The notes under the pieces are model-generated. The model did not search any database. It saw only the letters and a list, made by a program, of their open reading frames with translations, and had not been told where the DNA came from. A stretch of DNA of 39,473 nucleotides from Terriglobales bacterium (GTDB taxonomy: Bacteria; Acidobacteriota; Terriglobia; Terriglobales; Acidobacteriaceae). Shown piece by piece: positions 5,950 through 15,893 of the stretch. The stretch covers positions 1 to 39,473 of the forward strand of contig JAICYU010000008.1 in NCBI GenBank assembly GCA_025934025.1. The letters are read 5' to 3'. Made by a program: the position numbers and the translations under genes. Each line of letters opens with the position of its first letter. Within the stretch, counting starts at the first letter, position 1.

Positions 5950-8900
5950 ATGACTGTCTCGTGGTATCGCATCACTACCCTTTTTTGTGTGTTGTCAGTT
6001 CTGCCGTTTCTTGCTGGCTGTTCTCTTTTCAGCGGTGGCAGCGGAGCCGGCACAAAAGCGCAGCCTTCGCCGACTCCCAATCCGGAAGCAGCGGAACAAG
6101 GCTCCATTTCCTATGAGGGACAACGCGTCGCGTCGGTTGAGATCGCGGGCAAACCAGACGCAAATCTGCGCGAGTTAAAGCCCTTGATAACTCAGCCCAT
6201 CAACAATCCTTACTCGCAGGAGAAAGTGGATGCAACCATCTCGGCATTGAAGAAAGCGGGAGCATCGGACGATATTGACGTAAACATCACGCCTGAAGCA
6301 AACGGACTTGGACTACAGTTCGTCCTTCAGCCCGCGTACTACTTTGGCATTTTCCAATTTCCCAAAGCAGTCAACCATTTTTCTTACACGCGATTGCTCC
6401 AGGCCTCCAACTATCCGCGCCAGGAGCCGTATTCGCCAGGACGCGTGCAGGAAGCGGAATCGAACCTGCTGGACTTCTTTCATCAAACCGGCTACTTCCG
6501 CGCCACGATCGAGCCGGAGCTCCAGACCGACGCCAGGAACCGCATTGTGAACGTCACGTTTGACATCAAACTGCGCAAGCGCGCCAAGTTCGGCACCATC
6601 CTCATCACCGGCATCCCCAAGTCGCAGACGCAGCGACTGGCGGACAGCCTCACCGGATTTCGCGCCCGCCTGAAGGGCGCTTACTTGAAACCGGGCAAGA
6701 CGTATTCACTCAAGCGCCTGCAAAACGCCATTACCTATCTGCAGGGCCAGTTGGGGAAGCAGCATTATCTCGAAGGCAGCGTACGCATGGTTTCCGCCAA
6801 GTACGATCCCGCCACCAATCGCGCCGATGTCACGCTGCACGTGGTGCAGGGGCCGAAAGTTGAAATCAAGATTGCCGGCGCGCATGTCTGGGGACGCACC
6901 CAGAAGAAGCTGATCCCCATGTATCAGGAGAACACCGTGGATTCTGACCTGGTGCATGAAGGCGCTCAGGATTTGACATCGTACTTCCAATCGAAAGGTT
7001 TTTTTGACGTGAAAGTGGATAGCAAAATCACCCAGCAGCCCAACGGGATCAACATCCTTTATCAGGTTACGAAAGGCAAGCGGGGAAAGGTAGCGGAGCT
7101 CGAATACCATGGCAACGATCATTTCTCTGACAAACAATTGGAGTCGCACGTAGCCCTCTCGGAAGCCAAATGGTGGCTGCCCTTCTTCTCTCACGGGAAA
7201 TTCAGTGATCAGTTGGTGCAGAAGAGCGCGAAGAATCTGGAAGGCCTGTATCAGAGCGCGGGCTACAGCCAGGTGAGCGTGACGCCGCAGGTGAAGAACC
7301 AGAACGGCAAACTGACCGTGGTGTTTGAGGTGGACGAAGGCCAGCGTGACATCGTCGAGTCATTGCAACTGGAGGGAAACAAATCATTTTCTGAAGAAGA
7401 GCTTGCGCCCAAGGGGCTGAACCTGGAGCCGGGCAAACCGTATTCGCAGGACCTGCTCAACCGTGATCGCGACCGCATTGTTGCTACCTATCTCGATCAC
7501 GGCTTTCTCACCATGGCATTCCGGGCAAGGGTGAATCAGCCGAAAAACGATCCTCACCAGATCCAAGTGATTTACAGCATTGATGAAGGGCCTCAGGTGT
7601 ATACCACATCGCTGGCGCAGTTGGGAGCGCCCGATACCCGGCCAGAGATCGTCGCCCGCAACGCCAACATCAAAGTGGGAAAGCCGCTGAGCGAAACCAC
7701 GCTCCTTCAGGGCGAGAGCAATCTCTATACCCTTGGCATCTTCGATTGGACCAGCGTAGATACTCGCGCGCCCATCACCGACCAGTCGGAAGCCGATGTG
7801 CTCGTCAAAATGCATGAGGCCAAGAAGAACACGATTACCTACGGTGTGGGATTCGAAGTCACCAACCGCGGCGGCAGCATTCCCAGCGGCACCGTCGCCC
7901 TTCCCGGGCTCCCTCCCGTCGGCTTGCCGGAGAACTTCAAAACCAGCCAGCAGACGTTCTGGGGCCCACGCGGGTCCATTCAATACCGGCGAAACAACTT
8001 CCGCGGACGCGCAGAAGCCGTTACGATCGGCGGATTCGCCGGCCGGCTTGACCAGCGCGCCGACGCAAGCTGGGTAAATCCGAATTTCTGGAACGGTGGC
8101 TGGGCTTCAACCGTGACGCTCTCGGGAGAGCGGAACAGTGAAAATCCGATCTTTACTTCTCAGCTCTCCACTGGCGGTATTCAGTTTCAGCATTACCTCG
8201 ACTCCAAGAAGACGAAATCTGTTTACGTGCGCTATAACCTGAGCCACACCAAGCTGAGCAATCTGCTGGTCCCACAACTGGTGCTGCCACAGGACCAGAA
8301 CGTGCGGCTCTCGACGATCTCCGGCTCTTACAGCCGCGATACTCGAGATAACGTTCTTGATGCGCATAAAGGCATTTACCAGAGCTTCGAAATCGGATTG
8401 AATCCAAGCGCTCTGGGCTCCAACACCAACTTTGCGCGCTTTCTCGGACAGGTGGCTTACTACAAGCCGGTGTTCGGGAATGGGACAGTCTGGGCCAACA
8501 GCATCCGCTTAGGATTGGAACAGGCATTCGCCGGCGCACATATCCCGCTGAGTGAAAGCTTCTTTTCCGGCGGTGGCAGCACGCTGCGTGGCTTCCCATT
8601 GAATGGCGCGGGACCGCAACGGTTGGTGCCGGTGTGCGGCAACCCTGCTGATCCCAGCACCTGCGCACAGATCAGTGTTCCTGTGGGCGGACCCCAACTG
8701 TTGATCCTTAATTCCGAACTTCGCTTTCCCCTGGGACTCATGAAGAACCTTGGCGGCGCGGCCTTTTACGATGGAGGGAACATCTTCAGCAAAGTCGGTC
8801 TTGGCAGCTTTACTTCTGATTACACCAACAGCGTTGGCTTGGGGCTGCGGTACTCGACTCCGGTGGGGCCGGTGCGCATTGATATTGGACATTTGGTTAA

Positions 8901-8958
8901 TAACATTCCGGGCGTGAAATCCACTCAACTGTTCATCACACTCGGCCAGGCATTTTGA
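5950..8958 (+). CDS. Omp85-family outer-membrane assembly protein with lipoprotein signal (TamA/TamL-like)
   Basis: A 1002-residue Omp85 protein. The N-terminus has a lipobox LAGC with Cys24, so it should be processed and lipidated by signal peptidase II. Residues 40-640 hold about six or seven POTRA-like repeats, recognisable by recurring Y-x-G-x-V/I and 'GYxxA/V' elements (GYFRATIEPEL, GFFDVKVDSKI, GYSQVSVTPQV). Residues 640-1002 are the 16-stranded barrel, with the loop-6 motif STLRGFPLNGAGP, GPVRIDIGH near the end and a terminal aromatic (LGQAF). The next gene, 13 bases downstream, is TamB-like, so this is best read as the TamA partner rather than BamA. A lipid anchor on a TamA homologue resembles TamL of Bacteroidetes. 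It would act in the outer membrane in protein or lipid delivery. Confidence 0.88.
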   Translation: MTVSWYRITTLFCVLSVLPFLAGCSLFSGGSGAGTKAQPSPTPNPEAAEQGSISYEGQRVASVEIAGKPDANLRELKPLITQPINNPYSQEKVDATISALKKAGASDDIDVNITPEANGLGLQFVLQPAYYFGIFQFPKAVNHFSYTRLLQASNYPRQEPYSPGRVQEAESNLLDFFHQTGYFRATIEPELQTDARNRIVNVTFDIKLRKRAKFGTILITGIPKSQTQRLADSLTGFRARLKGAYLKPGKTYSLKRLQNAITYLQGQLGKQHYLEGSVRMVSAKYDPATNRADVTLHVVQGPKVEIKIAGAHVWGRTQKKLIPMYQENTVDSDLVHEGAQDLTSYFQSKGFFDVKVDSKITQQPNGINILYQVTKGKRGKVAELEYHGNDHFSDKQLESHVALSEAKWWLPFFSHGKFSDQLVQKSAKNLEGLYQSAGYSQVSVTPQVKNQNGKLTVVFEVDEGQRDIVESLQLEGNKSFSEEELAPKGLNLEPGKPYSQDLLNRDRDRIVATYLDHGFLTMAFRARVNQPKNDPHQIQVIYSIDEGPQVYTTSLAQLGAPDTRPEIVARNANIKVGKPLSETTLLQGESNLYTLGIFDWTSVDTRAPITDQSEADVLVKMHEAKKNTITYGVGFEVTNRGGSIPSGTVALPGLPPVGLPENFKTSQQTFWGPRGSIQYRRNNFRGRAEAVTIGGFAGRLDQRADASWVNPNFWNGGWASTVTLSGERNSENPIFTSQLSTGGIQFQHYLDSKKTKSVYVRYNLSHTKLSNLLVPQLVLPQDQNVRLSTISGSYSRDTRDNVLDAHKGIYQSFEIGLNPSALGSNTNFARFLGQVAYYKPVFGNGTVWANSIRLGLEQAFAGAHIPLSESFFSGGGSTLRGFPLNGAGPQRLVPVCGNPADPSTCAQISVPVGGPQLLILNSELRFPLGLMKNLGGAAFYDGGNIFSKVGLGSFTSDYTNSVGLGLRYSTPVGPVRIDIGHLVNNIPGVKSTQLFITLGQAF

Positions 8959-8971
8959 ATCGGGGACAAAC

Positions 8972-11900
8972 GTGAATTGGAGAAAAATCATCCTTTGGGG
9001 TGCGGTGGCGGTTGTGGTGCTGGTGGTGCTTGCCGTGGGAACGGTCTTTCTGTTGTTGAAGAACAGCTCTGGTTTTCGGCACTATTTACTCGCAAAAGTT
9101 GAAACTAGCCTGGACGAATCCACCGGCGCGCGCTTCGCGATTAGCGATTTCGTCATGCATCTCTCGCCTTTGTCCCTGGATCTGTACTCCATTGTTGTTC
9201 ACGGTACTGAGCCGGCCGGAGCACCGCCGCTGATGCAGGCCGATCATCTTGGGATCGGAATCACGATTGATTCTCTTCTTCAGCGCAAATGGCATTTCCG
9301 TGACATCGTGCTCGACCATCCTGTGGGGTACCTGCTGGTGGATCAGGCAGGGGAGAGCAATCTGCCCAGGCCGCAGAAGCAATCGAGCGGAAGCAAGACG
9401 AATGCCTTCGATCTGGGCATCCGGCATCTGCTACTCGATCGCGGAGAGATCTATTACAACAATCAGAAATCACCGCTGGAAGCTGATCTTCACGATTTGA
9501 AGATCACCGGAGGATTCAATCCCACGCAGACGCGCTACCAAGGCCACATCAGCTACGACAATGGTCATCTGCGCTACGGAAAATATGCGCCGGTCATGCA
9601 CAGCCTGGACTCAAGCTTCAGCGCAACTCCCCAGCAATTTGCTCTGGAACGAGCGCAGCTCTCAACGGAACAAGCGCACATCACTCTGAATGCCACCATC
9701 GAGGACTACAGCGGCGCAACTAGCAGTCCCAAGCTGCAAGGTAACTATGACGCGTCGCTGGTCACCCAGGAGTTCGCGCAGATCATGAAGAATTCGCAAA
9801 TTCCTCTGGGCACGATTCACCTGACCGGATTCCTGCGCTATCAGAACCACCCTGGCCGGCCAGCGCTCGAAAATGCGTCCCTGTGGGGGATGGTGAGCAG
9901 CCCTGAGCTGCAGGTAAGAACAAAAAGTTTGCAGACAAGCGTGCGCGATTTTGGCGCGAAATACCGGCTGGATAACGGCAACGCCGAAATCGAAAATCTG
10001 CGGGCGCAGTTATTAGGCGGAAGCCTGGAAGGGCGCGCGACTGTTCACGATCTCACAGGTGCGGGCCAAGGTCGCCTGGAAGCGACGCTCAAGGATGTTT
10101 CCCTAACTGTTCTGCAGGGTGCGTCAAAGACAAATTCTTTGCGCCATGCGCATTTGGCCGGAACCATCAGCGCCGATGCTGAAGCTTCGTGGGCCAAGTC
10201 GCTCAAGGACCTTGTGGCTCACGCGAACGCAACCATACGAGCTTCGGTGGGCCAGAACCCGGTGACGCCGCTTGATGGAGTGATCCATGCGGATTATCTC
10301 GGCGCCAAGCAGCAGGTGGCGTTGCACCAGAGCTACATTCGCACGCCGCAGACCTCGATCAATCTCGACGGCAAGGTCAGTCAGCTCTCGCAGTTGCAGA
10401 TTCTGGTGCAGACGCGCGACCTGCACGAATTGGAGTTGCTGGCGAGGAATTTCCGATCGTCTTCCGGGCAGCCGGCGCAGGAATTGGGACTGTATGGATC
10501 AGGGTCGCTGAACGCTTCTATCAGCGGGTCACTTACAAATCCGCAAATCAAAGGGCAGTTAGCCGCCAGCAATCTGCGCGTGAAAGGAAGCGCGTGGAAA
10601 AGCTTGCGGGCTAACATCAGTGCCAATCCTTCGCAGGCGCACATTAGCAATGGCGAGCTGCTGGCGACGCGCGGCCGCTTTGATTTCAATGTTCAGGCAG
10701 GGCTGAGCCATTGGGCTTACAAACCTTCAAACCCCATCAACGTGAGCCTTTCTGCGTCACAGCTCTCACTGGCAGATCTCGAGCGGCTGGCCAACAAGAC
10801 ATATCCAGTTACTGGAACGCTTTCGCTCAACGTCGCTGTGCATGGCTCGCAGCTTAACCCTATGGGGCAGGGCAATCTAACGGTTGCCAATGCCCGACTG
10901 GGAAACGAGCCGATACAGAACATCACTGTGAAATTTCAGGGAAACGGCAATGCCGTCAACGCCAATCTGTTAGTGCAGTTGCCTGCTGGACAAGCCAAAG
11001 CCTTACTGATGTATCTGCCCCGGACCGAGGGCTATCAGCTTCAGCTTACCGCTGACAACATCCGTCTGGAAAAATTGCAAACTGTGAAAGCAAAGAATCT
11101 TCAAATTGCGGGAACGCTAAGTCTGGATGCAAATGGGCGTGGCACTTTTAAAGATCCCGAACTGACCGCCAGCTTGAGCATCCCGCAGTTGCAGGTCCGG
11201 CAGCAGACGATTCAAGGAATCAATTTCAATACGACGGTGCGCAATCACGCTGCCAATTTCACGCTGAATTCCGCGGTCGCCCAGACTTATATCAAAGGAC
11301 AGGGAACTGTGGGGCTCAATGCTCCGCACATGGCCGACGTCCATCTTGACACCGGACGCATTCAGTTTGAGCCTCTTCTCGCGCTTTATGCGCCGGCGTC
11401 GGCGCAAGACGTGAGCGGCCAGACCGAGCTGCACATGAGCATTCGCGGACCTCTGGCCGACGAGAAACGTGTGGAGGCGCACCTTGAGATTCCGGTTCTG
11501 AATGCGCAATACAAGCAGCTTCAGCTAGGCGCGGTGAAGCCGATTCGTCTGGACTACCAGAACGGCACCGCCGTGCTTCAGCCGACAACAATTCGTGGAA
11601 CTGATACCGACGTCAACTTGCAGGCCAGCGTTCCCGTGACCAGCCCCAAGGCTGCGTCGTTCCTGGTGCAGGGCACCGTGGATTTGCAGATCGCGCAACT
11701 GGTGCGCCCCGATCTGCAAAGCACCGGACAGCTCCAGTTCGATATTGACTCCCGCCGTTATGCCGCCGGTTCCAACCTGAACGGGCAGATGCGAATCGTA
11801 AATGCAAACCTGCACACGGCCAGTGCGCCGATCGGATTGGACAATGCTAACGGCGTAATCACCGTAACCAGCAGCCGCTTGGAAATCAGCAGCTTTCAGG

Positions 11901-12913
11901 GAAAAGTTGGCGGAGGGACGATCACCGCGCGCGGAGGCATGGCGTACCGGCCTAAACCGCAGTTTGATCTCGCGCTGGCAGGGACGAATGTTCGCTTGCG
12001 ATATCCCGAAGGTTTGCGTTCTGAGTTGGGAATGAATCTGGCGTTGACGGGCAACATGCAGTCTTCCTTGCTGAACGGGCAGGTCCAAATCGAGCGAGTT
12101 TCGTTCACTCCTGACTTTGATTTAACCAGCTTCATCGGCCAGTTTGGGGCGGGTGAGTCGGCGCCTGCACCATCCGCCGGCTTTATGCAAAACCTGAAAC
12201 TTAATGTTGCGGTGCAGTCCACTTCGCAGATGAATCTGGTGAGTAATCAAGTGAGCATCCACGGAACGGCCAACGTACGCGTAGCAGGAACTGCGGCAGA
12301 TCCTGTGATCCTGGGACGAGCTACGTTGACCGGCGGAGATTTGTTTTTCGGCGGGAACCGCTACGTGGTACAGCAGGGAACGATTGACTTCCTGAATCCG
12401 GTGCGCACCGAGCCAGTGGTCAACCTTCAAGTCCAGACCACGATTGATCAATACAACATCGCGATGAATGTGGAAGGTCCCGTAGAGAGGCTGCACACGA
12501 CTTATACTTCCGACCCGGCACTTCCACCTGTGGACATCATCAATCTGATTGCATTCGGCAAGACCACAGAAAACCCAAGCACGACGCAGCCGGGACAATT
12601 AGGCGCGCAATCGCTGTTGGCGCAAGGACTGAGCAGCGCTGTGAGTAGCCGCGTGCAGAAGTTCGCTGGGCTCTCGCATTTTTCTATTGATCCACAGTTG
12701 GGAGCCACGAACAACCAGAATCCCGGGGCGCGGGTGGCCATCCAGCAGCGCGTCACCAGCAATCTCTATGTGACGTTTGCTACGGATGTTACGTCCACGC
12801 AGCGGCAGGCAATCCAAGTCGAATACCAGTTGAACCCGCGATGGTCATTGACCGGAGTGCGCGACCAGAACGGCGGTTTCGGCGGGGATGTGCGATATAA
12901 GAAAAGCTTCTAG
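8972..12913 (+). CDS. tamB: TamB-like translocation and assembly module protein (DUF490)
   Basis: A 1313-residue protein with one N-terminal membrane helix (about residues 7-29, AVAVVVLVVLAVGTVFLLL). It is followed by an AsmA-like start (FRHYLLAKVE...GARFAISDFVMHLSPLSLDL) and a very long repetitive beta region typical of TamB/AsmA bridge proteins. The C-terminal DUF490 domain shows GGDLFFGGNRYVVQQGTIDFLNP and PPVDIINLIAFGKTTENP, and the protein ends RYKKSF with a terminal aromatic. TamB spans the periplasm from the inner membrane to the Omp85 partner and carries protein or phospholipid. The GTG at 8972 has GGGGA six bases upstream. Operon position directly after the Omp85 gene supports a functional pair. 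Confidence 0.9.
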   Translation: MNWRKIILWGAVAVVVLVVLAVGTVFLLLKNSSGFRHYLLAKVETSLDESTGARFAISDFVMHLSPLSLDLYSIVVHGTEPAGAPPLMQADHLGIGITIDSLLQRKWHFRDIVLDHPVGYLLVDQAGESNLPRPQKQSSGSKTNAFDLGIRHLLLDRGEIYYNNQKSPLEADLHDLKITGGFNPTQTRYQGHISYDNGHLRYGKYAPVMHSLDSSFSATPQQFALERAQLSTEQAHITLNATIEDYSGATSSPKLQGNYDASLVTQEFAQIMKNSQIPLGTIHLTGFLRYQNHPGRPALENASLWGMVSSPELQVRTKSLQTSVRDFGAKYRLDNGNAEIENLRAQLLGGSLEGRATVHDLTGAGQGRLEATLKDVSLTVLQGASKTNSLRHAHLAGTISADAEASWAKSLKDLVAHANATIRASVGQNPVTPLDGVIHADYLGAKQQVALHQSYIRTPQTSINLDGKVSQLSQLQILVQTRDLHELELLARNFRSSSGQPAQELGLYGSGSLNASISGSLTNPQIKGQLAASNLRVKGSAWKSLRANISANPSQAHISNGELLATRGRFDFNVQAGLSHWAYKPSNPINVSLSASQLSLADLERLANKTYPVTGTLSLNVAVHGSQLNPMGQGNLTVANARLGNEPIQNITVKFQGNGNAVNANLLVQLPAGQAKALLMYLPRTEGYQLQLTADNIRLEKLQTVKAKNLQIAGTLSLDANGRGTFKDPELTASLSIPQLQVRQQTIQGINFNTTVRNHAANFTLNSAVAQTYIKGQGTVGLNAPHMADVHLDTGRIQFEPLLALYAPASAQDVSGQTELHMSIRGPLADEKRVEAHLEIPVLNAQYKQLQLGAVKPIRLDYQNGTAVLQPTTIRGTDTDVNLQASVPVTSPKAASFLVQGTVDLQIAQLVRPDLQSTGQLQFDIDSRRYAAGSNLNGQMRIVNANLHTASAPIGLDNANGVITVTSSRLEISSFQGKVGGGTITARGGMAYRPKPQFDLALAGTNVRLRYPEGLRSELGMNLALTGNMQSSLLNGQVQIERVSFTPDFDLTSFIGQFGAGESAPAPSAGFMQNLKLNVAVQSTSQMNLVSNQVSIHGTANVRVAGTAADPVILGRATLTGGDLFFGGNRYVVQQGTIDFLNPVRTEPVVNLQVQTTIDQYNIAMNVEGPVERLHTTYTSDPALPPVDIINLIAFGKTTENPSTTQPGQLGAQSLLAQGLSSAVSSRVQKFAGLSHFSIDPQLGATNNQNPGARVAIQQRVTSNLYVTFATDVTSTQRQAIQVEYQLNPRWSLTGVRDQNGGFGGDVRYKKSF

Positions 12914-12960
12914 ACCTGGCGGCGTTGCACGCAAGCACCCTGCGTGAGACGATTCCAGCA

Positions 12961-14397
12961 ATGTCCCAGACAGAAGCACCCAACCTTATCCTGCAGACCG
13001 ACAGTTATAAATTTACCCACTGGAAGCAGTATCCACCGGGAACGGAACATGTTTATAGCTATCTGGAGTCACGCGGCGGGATGTTTGGCCAGACGGTTTT
13101 CTTCGGGCTCCAATACTATCTGCTGCGCTATCTTCGCGGCAGCGTTGTAACGGAGGACAACATGGTCGAGGCAGAGCGCTTTGTGGAGCAGCACCTTGGC
13201 CCCGGGATGTTCAATGCGGAAGGATGGATGCACATTGTCCGCCAGCACGGCGGGCGGTTGCCGGTGGTGATTAATGCGGTGGATGAAGGCAGCATTGTTG
13301 ATGTTCATAACGTCTTAATGACCATCGAAAACACTGATCCGAAGTGCTACTGGTTGACGAACTATCTCGAGACCCTGCTGCTGAAGGTCTGGTATCCGAT
13401 TACCGTTGCGACTCTCTCCCGTGCCATTCGGCAGGTGATTCTGACGGCACTGGAGCGCTCCGGTGATCCTTCTTTGATTGACTTCAAGCTGCATGATTTT
13501 GGCTATCGCGGCGTTTCGAGCGAAGAGACTGCCGGCATCGGTGGGGCGGCGCACCTGATCAACTTCAAGGGAACAGACACAGTCGCCGGAATTCGCGTGC
13601 TGCAGAACTACTACAAATCGGCGGAGATGGAAGGCTTCAGCGTGCCAGCGGCCGAGCACTCAACCATTACATCCTGGGGGCGCGAGAACGAAGCGCTGGC
13701 CTATGAGAACATGCTTCGGCAGTTTCCCGCGGGAATTGTCGCAGTGGTGAGCGATTCTTACGACGTTTACGACGCCTGTGCGAAGATCTGGGGCGAAGCT
13801 CTGCGGGACAAAGTCCTTGAGCGCGAGGGAACCCTGGTAGTGAGACCGGATTCCGGCAACCCACGGGAAACGGTGCTGAAGGTCCTGGAGATCCTGGGCG
13901 AGAAGTTTGGCTACGAGACAAACAAGAAAGGCTATCGCGTGCTGAATCCAAAGGTGCGAGTGATTCAGGGCGATGCGGTGAACTACTGGACCATCCAGGA
14001 CATGCTGACGGCCATGAACCGCGCGGGATGGTCGGCGGACAACATCAGTTTCGGCATGGGAGGAGCGCTGCTGCAACAGTTGAATCGCGACACCCAGCGG
14101 TTCGCGTTCAAGACGTCGAGCGTTGTGGTCAACGGCGAGGAGCGCGACGTTTTCAAAGATCCGATTGAAGGCCATGAGAAGCTTTCCAAGCGCGGTCGGC
14201 TGGCGTTGCACTACCGTGACGGCGCATGGTCCACAGTGCGCGCATCGCGAACAGCGCAAGATGCCGAAGACCGTTTGAAACCGGTGTTCCGGGATGGCGA
14301 GATGCTGGTGACGCACCGCTTGCCCGATGTGCGGAAAAGAGCAAACCGTTTTTCTGACGCGATCCGATTTGCAGCGCAGCGGTGGAGTGAGACGTAG
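12961..14397 (+). CDS. nadV: Nicotinamide phosphoribosyltransferase (NAMPT/NadV)
   Basis: A 478-residue cytoplasmic enzyme that makes nicotinamide mononucleotide from nicotinamide and PRPP for NAD salvage. It matches vertebrate NAMPT closely along its length: TDSYKFTH at the N-terminus, FGYRGVSSEETAGIGGAAHL, NFKGTDTVAG with Asp206 (human Asp219, which selects nicotinamide over nicotinate), VPAAEHSTIT with His233 (human catalytic His247), VRPDSGNP (PRPP site) and FGMGGALLQ. These point to NadV rather than PncB. The ATG at 12961 is preferred over the TTG start of the ORF track at 12925; its ribosome site is weak (GAGACG). The gene is 47 bases behind tamB, but no functional link is evident. Confidence 0.95.
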   Translation: MSQTEAPNLILQTDSYKFTHWKQYPPGTEHVYSYLESRGGMFGQTVFFGLQYYLLRYLRGSVVTEDNMVEAERFVEQHLGPGMFNAEGWMHIVRQHGGRLPVVINAVDEGSIVDVHNVLMTIENTDPKCYWLTNYLETLLLKVWYPITVATLSRAIRQVILTALERSGDPSLIDFKLHDFGYRGVSSEETAGIGGAAHLINFKGTDTVAGIRVLQNYYKSAEMEGFSVPAAEHSTITSWGRENEALAYENMLRQFPAGIVAVVSDSYDVYDACAKIWGEALRDKVLEREGTLVVRPDSGNPRETVLKVLEILGEKFGYETNKKGYRVLNPKVRVIQGDAVNYWTIQDMLTAMNRAGWSADNISFGMGGALLQQLNRDTQRFAFKTSSVVVNGEERDVFKDPIEGHEKLSKRGRLALHYRDGAWSTVRASRTAQDAEDRLKPVFRDGEMLVTHRLPDVRKRANRFSDAIRFAAQRWSET

Positions 14398-14610
14398 TCC
14401 TACTGAGGTGGAGAAAGGTTCGTGGATCTGTGTGGGTCACGACGGGGAATCGATCGCCTGCCAGGCGGATTTTGGATGGAAGGGCGTTCACCTTCGACTC
14501 TTGTGCCGCTTATCTAGCAGCAACTTCCGCTAACTTTGCGGGTTCCTGTGTGTGACAATCAGCAACTCTCGAAAGTTGCGATTCGAAGCGGAACGGAGGA
14601 GACAAACACA

Positions 14611-15009
14611 ATGTTGAAGAAGGGAGTTTTTGCTGTGGTTGCGGTGGCGTTGTTGACCTTTGCCGCGCCGGCAGCCCATGCCGAACGGTGGAACTATCTG
14701 GGTCAGGCGCACGTGGACGGCGTGCGGGACCATGACAATATTGAAATCGGCCGGGCCGCGGGGCGCTACCGCGCGCTGCAGATTCGCGTGGTCAACGCGC
14801 CCATTGATTTTGATCGGGTGGTGGTGCATTACGGCAACGGACAGTTTGAGGTGCTGAGTGTGCGGCAAAAAATCTGCGCGGGCGCCAGCACCCGGGCCAT
14901 CGCTCTGGCCGGCGATTCGCGTGGTTACAAGCATGGAACTCTGGTACGGCAAGGCCCGTCTTCGTTCGGGAAGGCCGCAGGTGAACGTTTTCGGGTTGCG
15001 GTAAAGTAA
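14611..15009 (+). CDS. Small secreted protein, DUF2541-like
   Basis: A 132-residue product with a signal peptide (MLKKGVFAVVAVALLTFAAPAAHAE). The single mature domain is beta-rich. Its elements DNIEIGRAAGRYRALQIRVVNAPIDFDRVVVHYGNGQ and LAGDSRGYKHGTLV resemble DUF2541 (E. coli YaaI-like) proteins; this is recalled family knowledge. The function is unknown and the location periplasmic or extracellular. GGAGGA lies about 9 bases before the ATG at 14611, which overrides the ORF-track start at 14536. A good intrinsic terminator follows the stop, so the gene is a single transcription unit. Confidence 0.75.
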   Translation: MLKKGVFAVVAVALLTFAAPAAHAERWNYLGQAHVDGVRDHDNIEIGRAAGRYRALQIRVVNAPIDFDRVVVHYGNGQFEVLSVRQKICAGASTRAIALAGDSRGYKHGTLVRQGPSSFGKAAGERFRVAVK

Positions 15010-15026
15010 ATCAAAAGGCTGCGATG

Positions 15027-15055
15027 GGCGCGGACCTCCGCGCCTTTCCGGTTTT
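15027..15055 (+). terminator. Intrinsic terminator after the DUF2541-like gene
   Basis: A perfect 8-bp stem, GGCGCGGA / TCCGCGCC, with a 2-base loop is followed by TTTCCGGTTTT. It starts 18 bases after the stop codon. The T-tract is interrupted, so efficiency may be moderate. Confidence 0.7.
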
Positions 15056-15170
15056 GCTTACGATTTTGCCGAAGTGCTCAAAAAATGGAAGATAATCCGG
15101 GGCGAATAATTTCTCGATCCTGCTGTCGTTTTTTCCTTCTGCTACACGTCGTACTGGCGAGGAGAACAGT

Positions 15171-15740
15171 ATGCCAACTCTGGTTGCAACCGATCTCGAC
15201 GAAGCCCGCAAATATTACGCCGTAACCCGCAAACGCATTTTGGAAGTCACAGCCAGTCTGAATGATGAGCAATTCAGATTTAAACCTGAAGCCGGTCGCT
15301 GGTCCATTGCAGAAATCCTGGAGCACATGGTGATCGTTCACGGAGTGATTTTTAGCCGTTTTCTGGAGCAACTTGAGCAAGGGCCCGCTCCGGCCCCGGA
15401 TCGTGATCCCCTCGTGGTGGATGCGCTGGTTGTGGAAAAGATTCCAGACCGCTCCATCAAAGTCAAAGCTCCCGATGTCATTGAGCCAACGGGTAAGATT
15501 GGGCCCGCTGATTCCCTGACCGCAATTTTCAGCAGCCACGAACGTCTTGAGCGCTTTCTTGAATCCACCCCCGGCCTACGCGAACACCTTCTGGACGCAC
15601 CTCCGTTGCGGATCATGACCGAAGGCGCCTATAACACAATGGACGGCTATCAGTGGGCTTTGGCCGCCGTCGCGCATGATGAACGCCACGTCCGGCAGAT
15701 ACTCGAACTGAAGGAGCACCCAGGCTGGCCAGCCTTCTAG
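15171..15740 (+). CDS. DinB-family protein
   Basis: A 189-residue protein with the four-helix DinB/YfiT fold signature. The N-terminal helix YYAVTRKRILEVTASLNDEQF leads to PEAGRWSIAEILEHMVIVH, and a late helix has AVAHDERHVRQILELK. The histidines in EHMVIVH and HDERH are the likely metal ligands of this superfamily. Members include thiol-dependent transferases and stress-induced proteins; the specific reaction cannot be told from sequence. The ATG at 15171 has GGAGAA six bases upstream. No signal peptide is present, so it is cytoplasmic. It follows the terminator of the previous gene. Confidence 0.85.
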   Translation: MPTLVATDLDEARKYYAVTRKRILEVTASLNDEQFRFKPEAGRWSIAEILEHMVIVHGVIFSRFLEQLEQGPAPAPDRDPLVVDALVVEKIPDRSIKVKAPDVIEPTGKIGPADSLTAIFSSHERLERFLESTPGLREHLLDAPPLRIMTEGAYNTMDGYQWALAAVAHDERHVRQILELKEHPGWPAF

Positions 15741-15893
15741 AGTTGCAACAAACGGGGATTTTCGAGGCCGTACAGAAAACGAGGTGCTGGAAAAGAATGC
15801 AAGAGATCCGGCGCCGATTCGCAGTTTGGATTCTTTGGCAATTTAGGTTCTGGCAGTGTCCTTTTTGAATCCAACTAAATCAGAGCAGCCGCA

